Shown here piece after piece: positions 31,901 to 60,795 of a DNA stretch of 64,000 nucleotides (its first letter is position 1; every line of letters begins with the position of its first letter). The notes beneath the pieces are model-generated. The model was not told where the DNA came from, ran no database searches, and saw nothing but the letters and a program-made list of their open reading frames with translations. The stretch is from Oryzias latipes (taxonomy: Eukaryota > Chordata > Actinopteri > Beloniformes > Adrianichthyidae), in assembly GCF_002234675.1 (NCBI RefSeq), contig NC_019866.2, positions 14,413,261-14,477,260 of the forward strand, read 5' to 3'. The translations under genes and the position numbers were made by a program.

Positions 31901-34900
31901 CGGCTCCGTCATCGCTTATTCCTCCTACAATCCAGTTCAAAACAACTGCCACAGGGATGCACTAATGGTGTCCTGCATCAACTTCATGACGTCCGTGCTG
32001 GCCTCACTGGTGGTTTTTGTTGTGCTGGGTTTCAGAGCCAAAACGACCGCACTCCACTGTGTGGCCGAGTATGTTAGTGTCTTTTTTTTGCTGCACTTTT
32101 ATTTTATCCAGATGTTTTATGTGTGACTTGGAGGAAACTGTCTGTTTAGCTTTTTCTGTTTGGATCTTTTTTTTTTTTTTTAGAAATATTAGGTTGTTAA
32201 ACCTCAAGATGGCAAATGAATCGCATCAACCCTGGTTGCCTCATTTCAACATGACCGACCCGAGCTCAGTGTCCATACCTGCGTACAGGGAGTGGTACAG
32301 TCAGTACAGATCCTTTCTGGGCCCAACTATCACGGACTGCAATCTAGAGGAGGAGATGAACAAGGTATCTTTGACATGTTAAGAACATGTTATACCATGA
32401 GTCTAAGAAAGTGAAAATCCCCTCCAGAGATCTGATCTAAACTCATTAAACCTGAGCCAGACAGGCGATGAAGGAGAAAATTTAGAGGACTAACCGGAAA
32501 ATCTTGGAAGCTGAAGGTGTCATTTAACTGACATTAAATGACATTAACATTTAACTGTTTTAATGCATTGATTGTATCTTAAATGATTGACAGAAGTTCT
32601 GTTGAAAGTTCAGCAAGTTCCTGTGGAATGCGGGAGACTCTGCTGGGTTTCCTCAAGACGCTGCAGGAATCTTGTTAATACTGTACAATAATATCAGAAA
32701 AGAGACAAAAACATAAAGAGGAGACACATATAAGTCAGCATGATGTGAGAATGTAAAGAAAAAAGACACTAAAATAACAGATGGAGATCAACAGACTTCA
32801 GTGTTTATTTAGCTTAGGAAAAAAGTGCTCCTCCCCTTTTGCGGTTTCACTTTTTTGCTGATTTATTTCAGTGCAATTGTTCACAATTTCTTTTCTAGTA
32901 CACTGTGTTCTGCATCCTGATAGGCTGTCAATCAATCTCCTCCGTGGCGTGTCTTCTGTTCAGAATATGCGCAGCTTATCAAATGTATATCAATCTTTGA
33001 TCACTAGCAACTCGTACCCTACCCTCGTACTGTTATTTTTCTATAAAGGTTTGAACTTTGAGAGTCTAAACAAGACAGAAAATGTTGTCTTAGAAATATG
33101 TGGTGTTACAGCCTTTAAACATCTATAGTCCTACTTTATGCTCTTTTGGGGGGATTATTTTTAGAATGCAACTCCCACAATAAACAAGAAACCACTGTAT
33201 GTGAAAAACGGTTCTGTTTTATAGTCTTCTGAGCCGTCACCTTGCTTTTGTGCAGGGTGTTGAAGGGACCGGCTTGGCATTCATTGCCTTCACTGAGGTG
33301 ATGGCTCTTTTTCCTGGAAGCCCCTTCTGGTCCTCTCTGTTCTTTTTGATGCTGCTCAACCTGGGCCTCAGCACCATGTTTGGGACCATGCAGGGAATCC
33401 TGACACCTCTCATGGACAATTTTAGCCTCCTCGGGCGCCACCGAACTTTACTCACAGGTACGACACTTGTGCCAGTACATGTTCAAACACAAAGGTCTGC
33501 TCAGCATCATCAAATTCTGTTTTCTTTTCTAGTGTCTAGCTGTGCTTTGGGCTTTCTTATTGGATTATTGTTCACCCAGCGATCTGGCAACTACTTTGTG
33601 ACTATGTTTGATGACTATTCTGCAACTTTACCTCTGGTTATTGTTGTGATTTTTGAGACGATCAGTGTGGCGTGGGTTTACGGCACAGATCGGTATGCTA
33701 CATTTTATTGTTATTTTTCATATTTTACCAGTGCTCAGTTTCATTTTGTTTCCTAAGTGTTTTCTCCATCTGCAGCTTTTTAGATGATATTGAAATCATG
33801 CTCAAGTGGCGCCCTCCGGTGGTGTACAAGTATCTGTGGAAGTATGTGTGCTTACTGGCCATGGTGGGTCTTTTGGCTGCCAGTTTGTTGCGTATGATCT
33901 TCAAGAGGCCCACATACACTGCCTGGAATCAACAAACGGTAAGATGTCAGACTGGATATGAATTTGTTGCAGTCTCTGTGGAAAACTGCTTTTTTATTTC
34001 AGGCTTTCACAGCCATCTTTACTGTTTTCCCTCCTGATTTTGGGGTTTTAGATCATCAAAAGATGGTTAAATTATTTTCCTGAAAACTCTTCATTCACTT
34101 TAGTTTTGTGCTCAAATTATTGTTGTGATTGTTGAAAGAGTTTTGGTAGCTGCTGTAAACCTCTGTCTTCATTTCAAGCGCTTAAAGCTTTTGAGTGAGG
34201 AGTTTTAAACTTTCTCTCAGTCCAAGTGTTATCTAAGCTGCTTTTCAACCCATGAATTGTAAACTATGAGTGGGATTTTACTGTTTTTTTTTTCATGTGT
34301 GATGTTTTAACAACATTTTAAATACCAAGGCACAGAGCCTGAGAAAAGTCAACCGTTTGCTCACACATTCAAAATGGACTGATTTAACTGATGCATATTG
34401 GGTTTCTATGTGTTCGTTTTCTTAAAGTCCTACTCCGATAATCTTTTCATCAATCGTAAAAGCGTTCACAGTCGTCTTTTAATTAGGATTGTGCAGTTTT
34501 TAGCCAAAATCAATAACTTGTGTCGTTTTCTAAGTCATAGTTTCTGTAGAGTGGCAGTAGAAATTGAATCTTAGTTGTGGGCAGGAGCAACCCCGCCCCC
34601 CTTTCCCCTTCCCATTGCTTAGAAGCTCGGATCAGGGAGCATTTGGTTTGCCTATTGTATTTTCAACATCACAGATATGCTCTTGATTCGTAAATATTTG
34701 AATAAAGAAATATTCAGAAATACATTTTTTTCTAATTTATGTCCTTCATCATCAGAAAAACGCTGAGGCAGACCGTGCATTACACACCTGGGCCTTCAGT
34801 AGTGCTACGTCTGAAACACTCAAACCCTCATTAACCGTTTTTATGCCTCTAAAAAAAACTGAATAAACAAAAAGGCAAACAAAACTTGCTATGCAACTAC

Positions 34901-36612
34901 AGCCATCACAAAACATTGAAAACAATCACATACATTTGGAATATTATTCATTATGATATTTATCATTTCACTCGTCAAAAAATAGGATTATTTGAAGAGT
35001 AAATCCATCCTCCTCTCTTTTCCTCAAAAACAGTTCCATCACCCTGTCATGTAGATTATCGCGCTTCAGTTCCATCAAGAAGTGCTTTTCTGTTGCCATC
35101 AAGGCCAGTGCTGAGAGTCGAGTCTGTTCAATTGTGTTTCTGTGTACGTTTCAATTTGCTTTAGAGCCCAAAATGTCCTCAAGTGGACGCAGTGGTCAGT
35201 GCCAAACACTCACATCTGTACTCTGCTCATGTTCTCACTCAGATTTTTCTGAGGAAGAAAGACAAGGAGATCAGTGGGAGATTTTCCTGCAAAATCATCC
35301 ATGGCATACATTGCAGTCAGCTCTGTTTTTAACTGCGACAGCTCAAAAATTGCTCCGTGGCTCTGTGTCAAACTGGGTAAGGCTGCATGTGACTTCCTGA
35401 AACTTCTGTCCAATCAGAAGGTCTGAATACTTTGACGTTCCCTAAGCCTGCAAGAAGGCCCTGCTGACACCAACTCAAAATCTGATTGGTTGAGAGAAAT
35501 GAATGACCGACATTGATTTCGCATCACAGGGCATTCGGAACTGCCTGGCAACAAAGGATGCGATTGGTTAAATAGTCCAATGTGGAAATATGTCTGTATG
35601 GGGCAGCATAATAATAATAATTTATCTGCACTTTTTCTTGGTGCTCAAAGCACTTACAATTTGTCCATTATCCGTTTACTGCTCATTCATACTTGGTGAT
35701 GGTGCCCTGGGGCAAACTGGCAGAGGCGTGGCTGCCAGTTTGCACCTACGGCCCCTCTGACCCCATTCATACACATTCACACAAGTGGAGCCGCACTGGA
35801 GGCAGGGTGGATGAGGTGTCACTAGTGTCACAATGACAGCTGGCTGGGGGGAGCGGGGATCGAACCACCGACCCTACAGTGATTGGACAACCTGCTCTAC
35901 TGTCTGAGCCACTGCCGCCCTGACCATCATAAACACAATATAAGAGATCGGACAGACCATTTGGAATGTTCTAATGAGTAGACATGGACAAAATATAATA
36001 CATATAACACATGATTCAGATATTTTTTAGGCCTTCAGAGGAGGCCTTGAAGGCTCTGACGGCCCACCACTGAAAAAATGCCACAAGAACATATCAAAAA
36101 CACAAAAAAAAAAACATTTTCATCAGAGTGAGTCTTCAAAAAAAACAGAAAACCAGTTTTAAATAAACAATAATAAGCAGAATTATTCTTTTTTAAGTTC
36201 TGCATAGAGGGCGAGTGCTGATTTCTTATACTATCCGTACATGAATGCTTTATCTCTTTCCTTGCAGGCTTCTGAGACGACTCTCGAGTACCCAGGTTGG
36301 GCCCTGGCTATGATCATCTCACTCATAGTCTTTGCCAGTTTGCCGGTGCCTATCGGCTACATTCGTTCCGTGTTAAAAAGCCGCAGCATGCGTGCCACTC
36401 CATCCCCAGAAGGACCTGGCCGTGAGATGCACCGTGAGCTGTACACCCATTGCAACTCCACCGATCAGCTGGAGTCCAACTCTCACCACGCTCCCCCTCA
36501 GGAGGACGCGGGTCATCACAGGATCGGCTTTCTGCCAGTCGGCAATGAGCAGTACCAGCTTCTGCCCCAACAGGAGGATGAGGAAGAGGAGGAGCAAGAT
36601 ACGGGGGTCTGA
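28944..36612 (+). CDS. slc6a16: SLC6 family orphan transporter, SLC6A16/NTT5 type
   Basis: Sodium-dependent neurotransmitter-transporter (LeuT-fold) protein of the NTT branch (SLC6A15/16/17). Eleven exons: 28944-29163, 29276-29433, 29955-30081, 30173-30348, 31602-31712, 31827-32068, 32184-32364, 33256-33457, 33533-33692, 33776-33938, 36268-36612; 694 aa in phase. TM1 carries the sodium-site hallmark [16 protein letters not shown] (residues 53-68). Other landmarks are [20 protein letters not shown], a glycosylated loop before [29 protein letters not shown], and [12 protein letters not shown] then [19 protein letters not shown]. The cytoplasmic tail ends in an acidic run ([12 protein letters not shown]). 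[11 protein letters not shown] and [15 protein letters not shown] fit SLC6A16 better than SLC6A17, and the neighbour slc17a7 agrees with human 19q13.33. Substrate cannot be read from sequence. Confidence 0.88.
30456..31256 (+). mobile_element. Probable non-autonomous hAT-like element in slc6a16 intron 4
   Basis: The left end (CAAAGGTTCCCAAACCTGAGG) is followed by 'GGCTCC..GAGCCACATGTGGCT', a common fish repeat signature. The right end GCAGAACCCTGG is roughly its inverse. No target duplication is evident and the interior is AT-rich. Confidence 0.5.
34423..34765 (+). mobile_element. MITE family 'TAAAG-CCCACTC', copy D
   Basis: Starts TAAAGTCCTACTCCGATAATC and keeps AAAGCGTTCACAGTCGTCTTTT, TTTTTAGCCAAAA and TTTGAATAAAGAAATATTC. 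The right end is decayed. It lies in slc6a16 intron 10. Confidence 0.65.
34985..35395 (-). mobile_element. Degenerate hAT transposase (ZMYM1-like) fragment
   Basis: Minus-strand frames give [29 protein letters not shown], then a broken [12 protein letters not shown] stretch, then [22 protein letters not shown]. This is the C-terminal dimerisation region of hAT-type transposases found in ZMYM1-like fish proteins. The pieces lie in different frames, so the copy is dead. It sits antisense in slc6a16 intron 10. Confidence 0.7.
35610..35925 (-). mobile_element. tRNA-derived SINE with L2-like tail
   Basis: Read on the - strand it begins GGGCGGCAGTGGCTCAGACA, with a pol III A box (GTGGCTCAGACAGTAGAGCAGG) and a B box (GGTTCGATCCC). 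It ends at 35610-35640 with an L2-type tail (CACCAAGAAAAAG then ATT repeats). It is the widespread fish V-/HE1-like SINE type and moderately diverged. Confidence 0.85.
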
Positions 36613-37262
36613 AAGTGCTCAAGACTTCGTTTGTGATAGGACAGTATTTTAAACCAAATTGTTGGAGGAAAAGTCGTGGAATAACAAGCTTTTAGACTTT
36701 AAGGGTTTACAGATTTGCTCTTTATCAGAGGAGGAATCTGTGTTTCAGCTTTATCTTCAGCAAATACTAAAGTGTGGATGAGCCAAATAATCTGTATATA
36801 AATGCTGGTGAATTAAAAGGAATGTTCAATCTTCTTTTTCTTTAAAAAGAAGTATTTACGGTATTCATAGAGCAAAAAAACCCCAAAGGACTTGATGCTT
36901 TTTCAAAGAATATTTTATTTCAATGTATGAAATGGATCAACCACCAACTCATCCAACTGGGTTTGTCCAGCTTGACGGTCAGAGAAAGCAGTTCAAATAA
37001 GCTTTTAGTTTAGTTTTTTTTTTTAGCTGTGATAGTTTCAGTTTGCATGAATTTCTTCTGAGCTGAGAAACTGGGATGTGTTTGCATGACTGCGTGGGCG
37101 TGTGTGTTTAAACATTTCTGTTGAGAACAAAAATAAGTTACATTTAGAAAGCAGTGTATTACAGCTGGTTCATTTTACCTCGCAAAACGGTGGCAAAGTT
37201 TGTACGTGTCTTCCAGCAAATATGCAATGTAGCAGTGTTGTACGGAGGGCTGTGGCAACTTG

Positions 37263-37268
37263 AATAAA
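37263..37268 (+). other. slc6a16 polyadenylation signal
   Basis: AATAAA about 650 bp after the slc6a16 stop, consistent with a 3' UTR of about 0.67 kb. Confidence 0.55.
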
Positions 37269-37499
37269 CATCTGGACGGCATCAGCTTGAACATTTTTCA
37301 TGTGGTATTTGAACTCAAGGAGGATACTAAAAAACATCCCCTTTTCATTGTCTTAGAGTGTAAAAGTGTGCAAGAAAGGAAAACCACGCCCACATCTGCT
37401 GGGATCATCTGTGAAAACCTGATTTAAGAACAGAGAACATTTCATTAGACATTAGAGTTTGTGGCTTGCTATTGTAGGCTGCACATCACATGCTACAAT

Positions 37500-37663
37500 C
37501 TTTTTCAAACAGCATTTTTTTCATCTGCTCCTGATTCAAAACGATTACAAAAATGCAATTTTAAGCTTATATTTGTTTATATATGTTCTCCATCTCTAGA
37601 AAATGCTACAAGAACACGTTAAAAAAATCCAAAACACAGCTTTAATTGGAGTGGGTCTATAAC
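37500..37663 (-). mobile_element. MITE family 'TAAAG-CCCACTC', copy E (partial)
   Basis: Only one side remains: CATCTGCTCCTGATTCAAAA near 37522 to the end TTTAATTGGAGTGGGTCTAT. It directly abuts the TTAA-type MITE at 37664. Confidence 0.6.
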
Positions 37664-37872
37664 CCCTTGTGCTATCCTAGGCACTTTAACATTGGGAGTT
37701 GGGTCAACTAAACCCACTAGACAGTGCGCTGAACCTTTTTTCTTCAATGATTTGTGATCCTCACTGGTGTCCATGGATTACATGAAATCTTTCCACCTTT
37801 ATCCACCTTTGTCATGGTAGGAATAACACGTCAATGTAAGGGTGGGGTCATCTAAGATAGCACAAGGGTTAA
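37664..37872 (+). mobile_element. TTAA-type MITE (piggyBac-like ends), copy 1
   Basis: Ends CCCTTGTGCTATCCTAGG and ATCTAAGATAGCACAAGGG are inverted repeats of about 16 bp. The right end is followed by TTAA; the left TTAA is mutated. The roughly 210-bp body matches copies at 51810 (inverted) and 53698. Confidence 0.85.
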
Positions 37873-39056
37873 TACGTCCTTGAAGAAATTAAGGAGGCTG
37901 TATTCAAACTCAATCTTCTTCTAGTTAAAAACTGCCGGGTTCACCTAGTTTTTACATCCTTTCAATACTATTTTAATCCTGTTGAGTATAGTTTCTTGCA
38001 TTTATTAAACTCTTTAGATCTGGCATCCTCATGGGTTGATATTACCGCAGTAGTTAATTCTGCTTCTTATAGAGGGTTAACTCAAATATTAGCTTGGGTC
38101 TTAACAGGTTAAGATGTAACTACAAAGAGGAAATTTGTAGGTCACAAGTTCTTATATGACAACACACTTACTTTTTTTGAAAATATAGAAAAAATGTTGA
38201 ATGTCCTTTATTTTTAAAGCTGATTCTTTTTTTCTTTAAATCTTTATCACTATTATGTAGTTCTCTGATTCTTAAGTTGGGAAAAAACACCTTCAGAAAA
38301 ACAAAATATTGACACTATAGAAAACAGTTACAAATTAATGTAGATAAAGATGTGTGCCATTTAATCATGTGTATGTGCAGGTATAGGATTTTAAAATACA
38401 TTATTAACAAATTCACTTGTTTACCTTAATGCCTTAATTTATGTGAACTTTCTCAGACTCACTCAAAGTGCATAAATATTTTATTATAATAGCCCGAGAA
38501 GAATCTAATTTATGTTATGATAGCATTTAGGTACTTTGATATGCAATAAAATGTAATCTTGTTTAAAAACTTTATACTTAAAGGTTTTTCATAACTGCAC
38601 ATTCTTTTATGTCACCGGCTGTGTCAGAATTCCACATCATAAAAAGTCTACCTACGTGTTTTTATTTTTATTTTATAACCATCAACTCCTCTGAATAACA
38701 ATCATGGGGAAAAAATTGCACTTAATAGATAATATTTTTATTGTTGACACTAAAACGGCTTCTCACTTGAGTTTGTGTTCACTAAATTGTGCTAAAATCT
38801 AGTTTATCTGCTCATTTGGAGTTTTCTACTGTTTCTCTTTGTCAGTAAACCTCGTTATATCAAAATTTATCAAAGTCTGCCCGAATTTAAACTGGAGGTA
38901 GGAGGTTTGTACACCTGCCTGCGGCCCAGCTGAGGGGAGTGTGCAGGTCCGTGCAGGGAGGGGTGAGATAGAGAGCCTGAGAGGAACGGTGCGCGCTCAG
39001 GCACGAAAGGCGCGCGCGCAGGACATCAGCACACCGGCCGGGTCAAAGCTGCAAGG
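37873..39056. other. slc17a7 upstream region
   Basis: AT-rich to about 38880, then a GC-rich 170 bp (38890-39056) with CGCGCGCGC and a purine-rich GGGAGGGGTGAG stretch directly before the slc17a7 ATG. The latter is probably 5' UTR and core promoter. No TATA box is evident. Confidence 0.45.
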
Positions 39057-53219
<14,163 letters not shown>

Positions 53220-53697
53220 GAGAGTGAATTGACACAAAGAAAACGAAAGGAAAGAACGAGGGAGGATGAGAGCCACTGCTGTACCAGAATGCCCTGCTGT
53301 GTGCTTTTGTACAACATTTACATCTTGTGCATGTTGAGAGTGTGTGTCTGCTTCTTTCCTAGTGTGTGTGTGCGGACATGCAGGCATCAGATGGTTTTTT
53401 TTTTTAAAGTAGACAAAATTGACTAAATTGGACCTTTTCTCCCACACATCCGCCCTGCTCCTGGGTTCAGAGTGACTGGTCTTGTTCCGCGAAATCCCTG
53501 CAAGCGTTTGTGTACTTCGGTGTGCGTGTGTGTGTGTTGGTCTTTTGCATGTGCAACAGTTTGCTCATGCAACAGGCATTGTGTTGTACTGTCATGTGTA
53601 AACTGTGTACACAATCTCTTCTCCTTTTTTTTAAACTTTATTTTGAAAGGACACAAGCAGAGAACATTGCTGATCACAAAATGTGGTGTTGCTTCTT

Positions 53698-53910
53698 GTA
53701 ACCCTTGTGCTATCCTAGGCATTTTAACATTGGGAGTTGGGTCATCTAGACCCACTAGACAGTGCTCTGAACCTTTTTTCTACAATGATTTGTGATCTTC
53801 ACTGGTGTCCATGGATTACATGAAATCTTTCCACCTTTATCCGCCTTTGTCATGGTAGGGAGAACACGTCAATGTAAGGGTGGGGTCATCTAAGATAGCA
53901 CAAGGGATAA
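53698..53910 (+). mobile_element. TTAA-type MITE, copy 3, in the slc17a7 3' UTR
   Basis: Ends CCCTTGTGCTATCCTAGGC and TAAGATAGCACAAGGG. The flanking TTAA is altered on both sides (GTAA, ATAA). It lies about 0.5 kb after the stop codon and upstream of the likely poly(A) signal, so it would be part of the mRNA. Confidence 0.85.
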
Positions 53911-54360
53911 ATTATAGCATTCAATTCAAATCAGAGGAATGAATGGAAAACAGCGCCTTTTTTTTTAAGCGGTGATATTTGGGAAAATGGGTCAACCACT
54001 CGATGATTAAGTAAGTCTGTATGGATTCATTTCTGCAATGTCTTTACAGTTTTTTCTGTCCATTTCCATGTTGTTACTTTTGAGAGGAAAAAGGTGTTTG
54101 GATGTCTTGTCAGTCCATACGTATGAAGTTTAAAACCTGTCAAACACTCAATCTCACCTGGGTATCTGACCTGAGTATAGGTCACAAATTCCTGGGGATG
54201 ATGATCAGAAGCTTGAAAGTTTATAGTCCCCCCATCTTCATCCAAAAAAGATGGGCCAAAACAACAGTCGGTTTACTCGCTTGGAAAAGTTGTACTTCTG
54301 AAAATGCTTGCACAAACTGCATTTTGTTCAGGCCTTTCTCTCTGTTCAAGCAGCTAGTTT

Positions 54361-54380
54361 CCCCCCCCCCCCCCCCCCCC
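54361..54380. repeat. Poly-C tract (C20)
   Basis: Twenty consecutive C within the probable slc17a7 3' UTR. Confidence 0.95.
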
Positions 54381-55190
54381 CTCTTCTCCCCATGTAAGTC
54401 ATGTCTGTGTTGGAGGGTCAAAGCTTTTCAGCCTATCTGTGTCAGCCAGTGCGTGCAGGTGCTGGGAAATTGTGCGGTGAGCATGTTTTAATGAGCACTG
54501 TACCCTGCCTGCCCTATCCTCTGTTCCTCTCATTTACAAACAACACTCGATGATACCCACCTGATTTCCATCAAGCGGAACTGACAGCTAGTACAGATTG
54601 AATGCGTGCACACGTGAATGAATTTGAAGAATTTAGAATCAAAGGTTTGCAGAGAATGTGCTCTGTTCAGCCGGTCCCTTTCAAAGCAGCACCCTTTCCG
54701 TAACAATGGCATGACACCTGAGCAATTGGGTGTTTTTCTAGCAAAGGTACTTAATTTTTGTGCAATATGTGGACTGCAGTTCTTCACAGTCATACATAGA
54801 TTACAACAAGAAAGTTTTATAGATTCCATTTAAGAATAAAAAAAAAAAGAATGTCAAGAGTGAAAATATGTTGGTGATATCTGTTAACAAAGGGTTGGAG
54901 TTTTAAGTTATATTGTTTAGAGTGCAACATCTTTAAGACTTGACTGATTATTCCTGTGAACAGTTTCATTTCCAAGTGAAGTGTTGTAGCTGTGTATCTT
55001 TAATCAAGTTTCCTATTTTTTTTCAGTTTATGGCTGTTTCATTTTTGTCATCGCCCCTCACGATGAAATGTGTCATTATCTGATGGGAATCTGTATAAGA
55101 ATAAGTTTAAAACAAGGAAGTGATGATTTTTAAGGATGCAAACATGTAGATGGGATTTAATGTATAAAATGTGAGATAACCTTGTGAGAA

Positions 55191-55196
55191 AATAAA
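55191..55196 (+). other. slc17a7 polyadenylation signal
   Basis: AATAAA about 2.0 kb after the stop codon, the strongest candidate end of a long 3' UTR (53220 to about 55215). Confidence 0.55.
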
Positions 55197-55339
55197 GATT
55201 TAAGAAGTTTAAGAGGCTGGTGTTGATTCTGCACAATCATGCTGTTAGGGCTTTTCACTCACGTCTTGCCTTATCGTCCCACGTTATATTGAGGTTAAAT
55301 GTTGTACATAAAGAGTACAATGTATTTCTCTTTTTATTC

Positions 55340-55490
55340 TTTCAGGACAGATGGATGTTGGATTATCTCTGTGATTTTAGGCAAAGATTAGATAGGACAG
55401 CAGATGCACTCAGTGGGAGCATGAGGCAACCCAAGCGTCACAGAGAGAGAAGTGAGAGTGAGGAGGAAAAATGGTGCCGCTCATTTGTGT
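55340..55490 (+). mobile_element. Short Ty3/gypsy pol fragment (fossil)
   Basis: A short translated piece (LDYLCDFRQRLDRTADALSG) resembles the segment after the integrase core of fish Ty3/gypsy elements. No LTR or further domain; a broken old fragment. Chance similarity is possible. Confidence 0.4.
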
Positions 55491-55767
55491 AAATGCATGA
55501 ATGTCCATTCACCTTTTTAGAAAATGATGTGAGTTTGGAAATGTTTTTTTATCTTAAAACTGGTGGACTCGCACACATTTTTAGTGACGAGAGGGGAAGC
55601 TTTGATAAAACTATATTTTTTAAATTTGTTAATTATTTACTTTAAGTAAAAAAAAATTAAACAAAAATTTAAAGACCTGATTTTTTTAAACATTGTATTT
55701 TTGACAGACTTTACAGGAAATAGCTTGGGGGGAGTAGTTCTAATTACAGTAGTCAATTTATCCTGAT

Positions 55768-55785
55768 GACCACAAGAGGGCGCTA
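55768..55785 (+). promoter_or_regulatory. CTCF-like motif between slc17a7 and the RAS gene
   Basis: GACCACAAGAGGGCGCTA closely fits the CTCF core (CCAC-AG-GGGCGC-A). Its position between a neuronal gene and a broadly expressed gene would suit an insulator. Motif match only. Confidence 0.45.
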
Positions 55786-56329
55786 AAGATCCCCACGATG
55801 TGACTTGACTGTCAGTACCGACTTAACATTTATAAAGCATTGTGCTGGTAAACAAGTCAGAATCTTAGAGGTATTAATTTCATCTATCGCATACATATGC
55901 TTACATCACAAGACAGATTTAATTATAAACACACGTAACTATAAAAATCCCGCTCTTTTAACCTCAAAATGTATAAATTCCTATCTGCAAATAACTTTTA
56001 AAAAGTAATGAGAAAAAAACTTCTAGCGCTTTGAACATGGGTTATGCCATCAATTTTAAATAATTTTCAGGATTTTCACAATTGCATTTTGACTTCATAA
56101 TCGGGGTCTTGATTAAAGATGTTTCCGCTTGAAACTTTCAAAATAAAGATTTTCAGAAACGAGCGTAAAACAGAAGACATTCTCCACAAAGACTTATTTC
56201 TGAATTTTTCTTATTGTTTTTCTAGCTGTATATTTCTACGTGTTATCATTCATATAAACAATTAAAATGTACCTTTTATTAATTTATCTACGGGTTGGTG
56301 ATGGAGTAGACAGCAGCCCAAAAAGCCGC

Positions 56330-56760
56330 GCCCAAATAAAGTCCTCCCTCTTTGCAATTGGATGAATCCCAATCTATAGGCGGGGCTAAAGACCATATCC
56401 AACTGTGATTGGTCTAATTTCTCGTTAGTTCAGCCACAGTTACCTTATTGGTTCTTAAAGTGAAGGATTAACGTTAAAAGACTTGGTTTTACAATGAACC
56501 ACAATGGAGAAGTAGGAGTAGCTGCAATTCAGACAGACTTTTCTCTAAAAATTGACTTTGTTTAAAAGCTTTTCAGGGGTTTATCTGACATTTGGAAGGC
56601 TATTTATGTGAGAGGAAAGTTGTTTGAGACAAATGTTAGTGTAGAGCTTCTGGTTTGAACGAGAGATTTGGTTGGGGCTAACGCTAGTATGTAGCATGCT
56701 AATTGTGAATTCGTCGTAAACTCATCTGTAATTTCGGTGTTACAAGTTCCACACACAGGT
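56330..56760 (+). promoter_or_regulatory. Probable promoter and 5' non-coding exon of the RAS gene
   Basis: Contains a GC box (GGCGGGGC at 56379-56386) and inverted CCAAT boxes (GATTGGTC near 56408, TATTGGTT near 56447), with no TATA box. A consensus donor (CACAG/GTAAG at 56759/56760) pairs with the acceptor TCCTCCTCAG ending at 57027, just 2 bp before the ATG. This implies a non-coding first exon ending at 56759. Confidence 0.6.
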
Positions 56761-56951
56761 AAGATCACTTTTAGTGTTCCCTTTCATAACAGTCAGTAGT
56801 GTTTTCAAAAGATGCAGCTGTGCCTGTGAGGATTTATCAGCTGCGATTAAAGAAAAAGGCAAACGTCAAGGAATGAATCTGGGTCGGTCTCTCTCTCTCT
56901 CTCTTCGCAATGTCCGTTTAGCTGAAGGAAGCGGGTGGATCTCGTTAATGA

Positions 56952-59748
<2,797 letters not shown>

Positions 59749-60530
59749 CAACACCCCCCCCCACCCACAGAGCCTGTTTCATGCTGCTCCTCCCGTCAGT
59801 GATATCCAGCAGCTCTGATGAGCTTTGTCGTCACTGTTTCCACCAAGTGCTGCCACGAAGTCCGTCATTCATCTGCAGAGTCCCTTTCCTTTATAAAGAA
59901 CTTGTGCATCACTAGATTTTCGTAGCTCAAAACATTTTTGCTCCAGACTCGCAGGCGCACTCTATTTCCCTTTAGTGTTTAAGATGGAGCGTAGGGTTCA
60001 GTAGTGCCACCTTGAAACGTACTCAGGAATGACGGTCAGGTGCCGAGTAGTGACAGTCGTTTTAGACATCCGATGTCTCTGAGGTGCCACTTCTGCTGTG
60101 GACCCCCCCATCCCCCCCATCAACACTGTATTCTCCAGTCTCCTTTAACTCGCTTTCATCATCACTTTGAACGTCCCAGCACCTGCTGCAGCGCATGGAT
60201 GTGCAAGCAGCTTCTCTGCACTGAAGCCAGTGTTGGACAGATTAATGTCACTGGGTGCTTCAGTCCTCAAGTAGAGCAACTTCTTGTCAGTGGATGTCCT
60301 TTTTGATGTATGTTACCAGCAAATTTTTTATTTTCTATTTTTGTAGAAGTTCAAAAAGCCCACCCCCCCCCCCCCATAAAGCTATAATAAAAATCTGTTT
60401 GCAAGTGTATTCAGGCAGTCCTCACTTCACATGTATCCCCCAGCTCCTGCTCCTGCAGTGGCGTGCGTAAAAGCAGGCGTGGCTTTAGCAGAAGATGACA
60501 CCACTTCCTGAGTGATTTCTGCAAGACCTG

Positions 60531-60550
60531 GGGGGGGGGGGGGGGGGGGG
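60531..60550. repeat. Poly-G tract in RAS 3' UTR
   Basis: About 20 consecutive G in the likely 3' UTR; a C13 run lies upstream at about 60362-60374. The G run could form a G-quadruplex in the mRNA. Confidence 0.9.
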
Positions 60551-60703
60551 GTGCTGTTTACAACATTGAGCAAATTTGGAAAAATTTCTCACCCAGATCC
60601 TGTATATTAAAAAAAAAAAAAGGCAAATATTCTGTTTTCAAGATCAGTGTTTGGCTGTCAAGATGGGCTGTGGTCTCAGAGGCATGTGCACTGTGACTTT
60701 CAA

Positions 60704-60709
60704 AATAAA
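60704..60709 (+). other. RAS gene polyadenylation signal
   Basis: AATAAA about 960 bp after the stop codon; this sets the likely 3' UTR at 59749 to about 60730. Confidence 0.6.
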
Positions 60710-60795
60710 ATGTTCTTGATAGTATCTAAATATGAAAGCATATTGCATTCCAAAAAAAATAAATGGGTGCTCTCATTTGTGTGTATTAAACAGTT

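Noticed and set aside
28944-36612. Identification as slc6a17 (NTT4)
   Set aside because: TM1-TM3 details ([26 protein letters not shown]) and synteny fit SLC6A16 better; a tree would settle it.
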